A stretch of 64,000 bases of DNA from Symbiodinium natans (Eukaryota; Sar; Dinophyceae; Suessiales; Symbiodiniaceae), in NCBI GenBank assembly GCA_905221605.1, contig CAJNDS010000200.1, positions 124,001 to 188,000 on the forward strand. Direction: 5' to 3'. Under the pieces are notes generated by a model, which searched no databases, was not told the origin of the DNA, and saw nothing but the letters and a program-made list of their open reading frames with translations. Of the stretch, positions 59,030-64,000 are shown piece after piece (within the stretch, counting starts at the first letter, position 1; each line of letters begins with the position of its first letter). Position numbers and translations under genes: made by a program.

Positions 59030-62000
59030 TCCAACATGGTCCGCAGTTCCTCCTCTACCATCCTATACAGAAGTGGCCAGCTCGCGGCACACGTGCAACA
59101 AAGCCGACCGGCCTGCCATGCGCCTGCCCACCGAGAGCCCGTACATGTTGTACCCAGCCTTCCGGGCTGCTCCAGTTGTGGAGTTCACGCTCGAGTGCTC
59201 ACGGCGCGTCTCCAGCCTGCTTCTGCAGATCCACGTGTCCCTCACGAATGACCTGCACATGGGCACGAGCCGTAGAGTGCAGCATCAACATCGTGAGCAC
59301 TAGCCATGTGGGATCTGATCTGGACACAACATGGCACAGCTGACCTGAAGTCCTCTGAGTCACCGGCACCTACAAGATCAAGAATCTACAAGGATCAGGG
59401 CCCCCCACTGGCAAGTGGCACTGCTCCCATCCGCGGAATCCACCATCCATCACGGCCACTCGCCTATGGCCGCTGCTCTCACAGGCTGCCAAGAATGGCC
59501 ACAAGGCATGAACACGCTACGTTGCATCGACACTCCGAATGACTGCAGGAACATGCCATGACTGCCACGACATGCCTCATGGCACAGGCCCGTCAGGATC
59601 CCTTCAGGCCCCGGCTGCTTCAGGTCCGCCTGCTTGCGGTACCAATTTGCGCACCTTGCAGCGAAGGCGAGTAGAGATATGCAGAGATGCTCGAGGCGAA
59701 CGACGATCTTGCAAGCTGACGACATGCCGCGAAACGCCCCATTCATCTCGGCTTCCCGGCTGAGGGCCGCGGTGCAAGGAGTACAGGCAATGGAAGACCT
59801 CAGCTCACTGAGCAGGCTGAGTATGGCTGAGTGATGGCTGGCGTTTCGCTCTAAGGCTCCCGGCCACGAGCGTGGCCGCCTGATACTTCCTCACCAGGTC
59901 GGGGACCTTGCATGGCAGGTCAACATAGGATGACACGGCGAACGCATCAAAGCACATCAAAGCGCCAGATCCGCTAGCTCGGCTACCCGACCCGATTCAG
60001 CAAAGGATCCTTGAAGCTGGTGGGCTCATGGATGGCCCCCTGCCGAGCATCGCACGCAGCACCCACCAGCGCCCAGCGGCACCCAGCAGCACCCAGCAGC
60101 ACTCAGCAGCACCCGCCGACCTCGATGCAGCCAGCTGCGCGATCAGCGTCGCGAACATCGAGGAGCACGCACCTCAAGGGAAGGCTGAGGGCAAGCTTGA
60201 GGAGACAAAAGTCGCTAGCGGCGGCATCGAGCGAGATCAAGAGCGGACGCTTCACCGCTACACCATCGGGAGGCGGGCTTCTTGGCAGACATGAGCTCCA
60301 AGACCTGCCGGGATGCCATCCCCTCAATCGAGAATGCATGTGCACCTACTATACGACCTGCAGAACTGATGGGAATTAGGCCCATTAGGCACGCACTTTG
60401 TCTTGCGACTTGTGGGGTCTTCGGTTTGAGGGCAGTATGTCGGGCGGTGCGATGTCTGTGCGCATGGGCGCGAGCGCCTCCGCTGGAGTGAGCTTCTCGA
60501 CGCCCTGGCAAACTGCCACCACAGAAGATGCCAACTGCTGATGCTGCTGCCAGTAACTGCTTGAAGTATCAGTAGCATGAGTCGTGACACGGACTGCGCC
60601 ACTCAAACCTCAAGCCCGATTTGAACGCCACCCCCGTGTAGATTCATCAGGCAGAGCCGCAGAGCTCCAACGGTACGGCGAAGTCCGGCCCCACCAGCGC
60701 GGTGGCAGCCATGGGCCTGTGCCACCAGCAGCGTATTGCAGTGTCTGGCAGCGTCGGCCTACATCAGACTACTGTCAGCTGCGCTGCTCAGGACTCAGGA
60801 CATCTCCCAACACCCACCAAACTCAGAAAGTCAACGGTGTCTCTTCGTGAAACTCCTCAACTCAGAATGTCTGATCGTGACACTGTGACGCTCTCCGGAT
60901 ATCCCCACGTGCCCACCTGGGTGGGTGCACGACGGTCTTCGTCGCGCTGGCTACTGGAGCGAAGGACCTGCTGAAGAAGCAAAAACTTTCCAGAGCATGA
61001 CAAGGGCAGGCTTTTCTAACCCACGCGGGCCTTGCGGAGGGGCCCGGCTGCTGCAAGGGCACATTGGCCTGAGATTCCGCAGGGTGACTGCGAAGCTTGC
61101 CCTCAATGCCAAAATGCCGAAAAAATTCTGCACACGTTTCATGAAATGCCCGGATCCGCGCCTGCTTGGCTGGCAGCTTGGGCTGCATCCACAGCATGTT
61201 GCCCTGAAATGCAGGGGCAAGGGCCGTGGTGGTCACAACACAAGAGGGCTCAGGAGCGTGCACAGCACAGGCATGTAACATGGAACAAGCTTTTGAGCAC
61301 GCTCGTCGATCTCACCAAGGTCAAAGCTGGAGGAGCCACGGGCACGAACAAGCGCGGGTCCTCCGTCGCACATGTGACAGGCCGCAACCTTCGCCCTCCT
61401 TGCCCTCGATATGTGGGTGTCCTTAAGTAGCACGGAGACGGGCGCGGCGGCAGCCATCAGCCTGCACTGTCAGTGTCATCAACTGTCAAGTCGCTTCAGG
61501 CTGTTCGATCGTGCCTCGTGAGAAACCGATCCATGCTGTGATCAAGAAAAACAAATGTCAATCGTGTCTCGCGTGACGATTCCGGGACATCGACATGCGG
61601 GCATGAACGACGGTCTTCGTCGCGGGCATGGCAGCCTCATGTATCATTGATTGGCACATTGCCCAAGCATCGCTGCGCAGCTGACAGGCTTACTGCACAG
61701 TCTAAGGCAACAAATACAAGAAATCGCAGATCACGCAAAACAAGTGTCTGTGTCGGGGCCAGGCTGCCTTCATCGCAACGGGAGCGAAGGACCTGCTGTG
61801 TTCGAGAGCACGATAGATGAAGTCTTTGTTCAGATCGAACACTAGACCCCAATCGCCGCGACGCTTCTGGCACAGCCTAATCCCCTAAAGGTTCTCCAAG
61901 GCCAACGTGCACCATGCGCCACGACTGCGGGCCTTGCAAAGGGGGCCGGCTGCTGCAAGGGCACATTGGCCTCAGACTCCGTCGGCCGTGGGAACTACCG

Positions 62001-62400
62001 ACTACGAAAAGATGAACTCGGAACACCGCATTGGCAGCTCGGTCTGGCGCCCACAGCACCTTCCGCTGACACGTGTACGCCTGAGGAATGTAAAGATACA
62101 CGACTGAGAAGAAAACTCATTGGGCACGCAGCACACTCTTTGATCTCACTGAGGCCGAAACTGAAAGAGCCATGACTGGTAGCCCAACCGCTAGCTCAAT
62201 CCAACACACCCTACGTTTGCAAAACAACATGAAGGCGTCTCGTGCAATGAGCCCTGCTGCATTGCGCTGCTGAGGACGACTCTTGGGAAGCGCCTATTTA
62301 TGTGCGCTGAAGCTGTGCTCGCACGCGTTTTGTCCATCCAAGCCTTAAGCCTACGGGGCCGACTGTGCTCCTCGTTGTCAAGGCCGGTCGTCTGGCTGAA
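59030..62400 (-). CDS. Tandem-array gene, copy 4 (rhodanese-like segment)
   Basis: Nearly identical to copy 3. The rhodanese-like stretch is at about 59520-59410. The upstream flank differs from the other copies: it has no CCCTAAA spacer and runs straight into copy 5 at about 62410. Confidence 0.5.
60058..60124 (+). repeat. Minisatellite (gcacccagca)n in array copy 4
   Basis: Same variant pattern as copy 3. Confidence 0.88.
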
Positions 62401-62419
62401 ACTATGGGTCCGGTCAGAG

Positions 62420-64000
62420 AGAAGCCTGCTTACCGATTCGGACTTGCTGAGCCCGGCGGACTTCCTTTTTTGTCGGCGCCAAGCGGCGAAAGCAACCAAT
62501 CGAAAACTCAGCCACTGCCGCCCGCGTACTCAAGCTCCAGCACCTTCCAACATGGTCCGCAGCTCCTCCTCTACCATCCTATACAAAAGTTGCAAGCTCG
62601 CGGCACACGTGCAACAAGCCCACCGGCCTGCCATGCGCCTGCCCACCGAGAGCCCGTACATGTTGTGCCCAGCCTTCCGGACTGCTTCAGTTGTGACAGG
62701 AGTTCGCGCAAGTGCTCCAGTCGCGTCTCCGGCCTGCTTCTGCAGATCTACGTGTCCCTCACGAATGACCTGCAGATAGGTGTGAACCCCTGCAGCGCAC
62801 CACTCACGGACCCAGGCACGGCCAGCATGATGCATAGAGAGGGTTTGAACGTAGCCGCGTGCGCTATCAACGTCACGCGCACTAGCTATCGGCTTTTGGA
62901 ACGCTTAAGCGGGCACATCTCTGCCCAGAACCCGCTGCTCTGCTAGGAGCCGGAGACGTGGATGTGACGGAGATTGACGGAGGAGCAGAGGTGGGGAAGT
63001 AGAAGTGGAAAGAGAACGGGGCCAAGGCAAATAATGGAGACAACTATAGACTATGGACCATAGAAATGTTTGCAATCATCAACTGTTCACAACACTCCGG
63101 CTGCATTGACATGCCGCATGGCACAGGCCCTTCAGCCCGCCTGCTGCCGGTACCAATTTGCGCACCTCGCATGAGAGGCGAGCGGATGCTCTATGCTATG
63201 CAGATGCTCGATGCAGATGCTCCTATGCAACCGCTGCCCCAAACCACTGGAGGCCGGCCGGAGTGCTTGCCGGCCCCTAATGAGATTTGAGTTTTTCGCA
63301 AGAGGCCCCCTTCATCTCAGCTTCCGGCTGAGGCCCACGGTGCAAGGAATAGAGGCAATGGAAGACCTCGGCAGACGGAGTGATAGCTGGCTTTTCGCAT
63401 GGCTCTGCTTTGGTGTGGGGCTCCCGGCCACGAGCTCGGCCGCCTGATACTTCCTCACCAGCTCGGGGACCTCGCGTGACAGGTCAGCGCACGACGACAA
63501 GGCAAAAACGCATTAAGGCGCCAGATCCGCTACCTCCGACTGCCCGGCATCGCACGCGGAGCGTGTCGTGTCAAGCGGTATCATGCGCCCAGCACTCGGC
63601 CGCACCTCAACGCGGGCGGCGGCGATCAGCGTCACGAACATCGAGGACGTCGGCTGAGAGAAAAGCAAACACGGGAGCTTGCAGCGGCATCGGGCGATCT
63701 TGACCTTGCGGACTGCGCTACTCCCGGGAGGCGGACTTCTTGGTGGCCATGAGCTTAAAGACCTGAGATGAAGGAAGCCTCTGCCACAGGCTTTAGGTCA
63801 CCTGTTGGGGCAGACAAACTCTTACAGGTGATTGTGATTCACAGAAGAGATCCTGCAGGCACCCAAGAGATCCAGACTTCTGCGCATGCGAGTTTCTCCC
63901 CAGCTCGAGCTCCTGCAAGTGCTGCGAAAAAAGAGCGCTGAGACTTTCAACTGGCTGGCGCCCTCCGCACAATGTGCTCGAGGATCAAGGCCTGTTCTAA
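62420..64000 (-). pseudogene. Tandem-array gene, copy 5: divergent, rhodanese exon missing
   Basis: The 3' part (62420-62780, with VEEELRTMLEGAGA at about 62.55 kb and IREGHVDLQKQAGDA near 62.75 kb) matches the other copies. Then 62800-63090 is unrelated, where the others have the rhodanese-like stretch. Similarity resumes patchily to about 63750, including VPELVRKYQAAELVAGSP at about 63.45 kb. It may be a decaying copy or a diverged family member. It continues beyond the window. Confidence 0.5.

Noticed and set aside
44640-62400. Full TBC-rhodanese (TBC1D23-like) assignment for the array gene
   Set aside because: Only the rhodanese-like second half is convincing; no TBC motifs were found.

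Overview
The window looks like nuclear DNA of a dinoflagellate, most likely of the Symbiodiniaceae type. Four things point there. Coding sequence is cut into many short exons. Several introns are best explained by GC-AG or GA-AG splice sites. Telomere-type TTTAGGG/CCCTAAA tracts lie inside the sequence. Every gene I could recognise is on the minus strand, which fits the one-directional gene clusters of dinoflagellates. Because exons are short, almost none of the long open frames is a gene. The gene models here were built by hand from family motifs, reading frames and splice phases. Exon edges are exact only where stated.

Layout (minus strand, so each gene runs from high to low coordinates). 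About 2.1-9.0 kb: a cryptochrome-DASH gene in at least 18 exons, with telomere-like and AT-rich tracts in its introns. 11.4-13.9 kb: a microbial-rhodopsin-like seven-helix protein joined by two in-phase introns to a PAS-like domain and a lipocalin-like C-terminal domain with a membrane tail. 14.4-15.1 kb: a single-exon Cys/His-rich protein with an acidic tail. 16.5-20.0 kb: a TauD/TfdA-family dioxygenase gene in about 13 exons, with two alternative versions of the exon carrying the iron-binding HxD motif. 20-23.4 kb: nothing recognised. About 23.7-30 kb: scattered exons rich in coiled coil, probably one or two unrecognised genes. About 30.5-43.9 kb: an FG nucleoporin gene whose C-terminal part resembles Nup62/Nsp1. 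Its FG exons have been multiplied by tandem duplication of whole exon-intron units (about 825 bp, and about 975 bp built of two sub-units), plus a dispersed 0.8 kb duplication.

44.6-64 kb: a tandem array of five copies (3.5-5.1 kb period) of an unrecognised multi-exon gene. Its clearest feature is the second half of a rhodanese-like domain. The first copies are separated by spacers holding CCCTAAA tracts, AT microsatellites, a GGCCATTGGCAAA-type minisatellite in both orientations, and other repeated modules. The last copy has lost the spacer and the rhodanese exon.

Two light-related genes (CRY-DASH and the rhodopsin fusion) sit next to each other on the same strand. Otherwise the neighbours show no obvious shared pathway, as is usual in dinoflagellate clusters.
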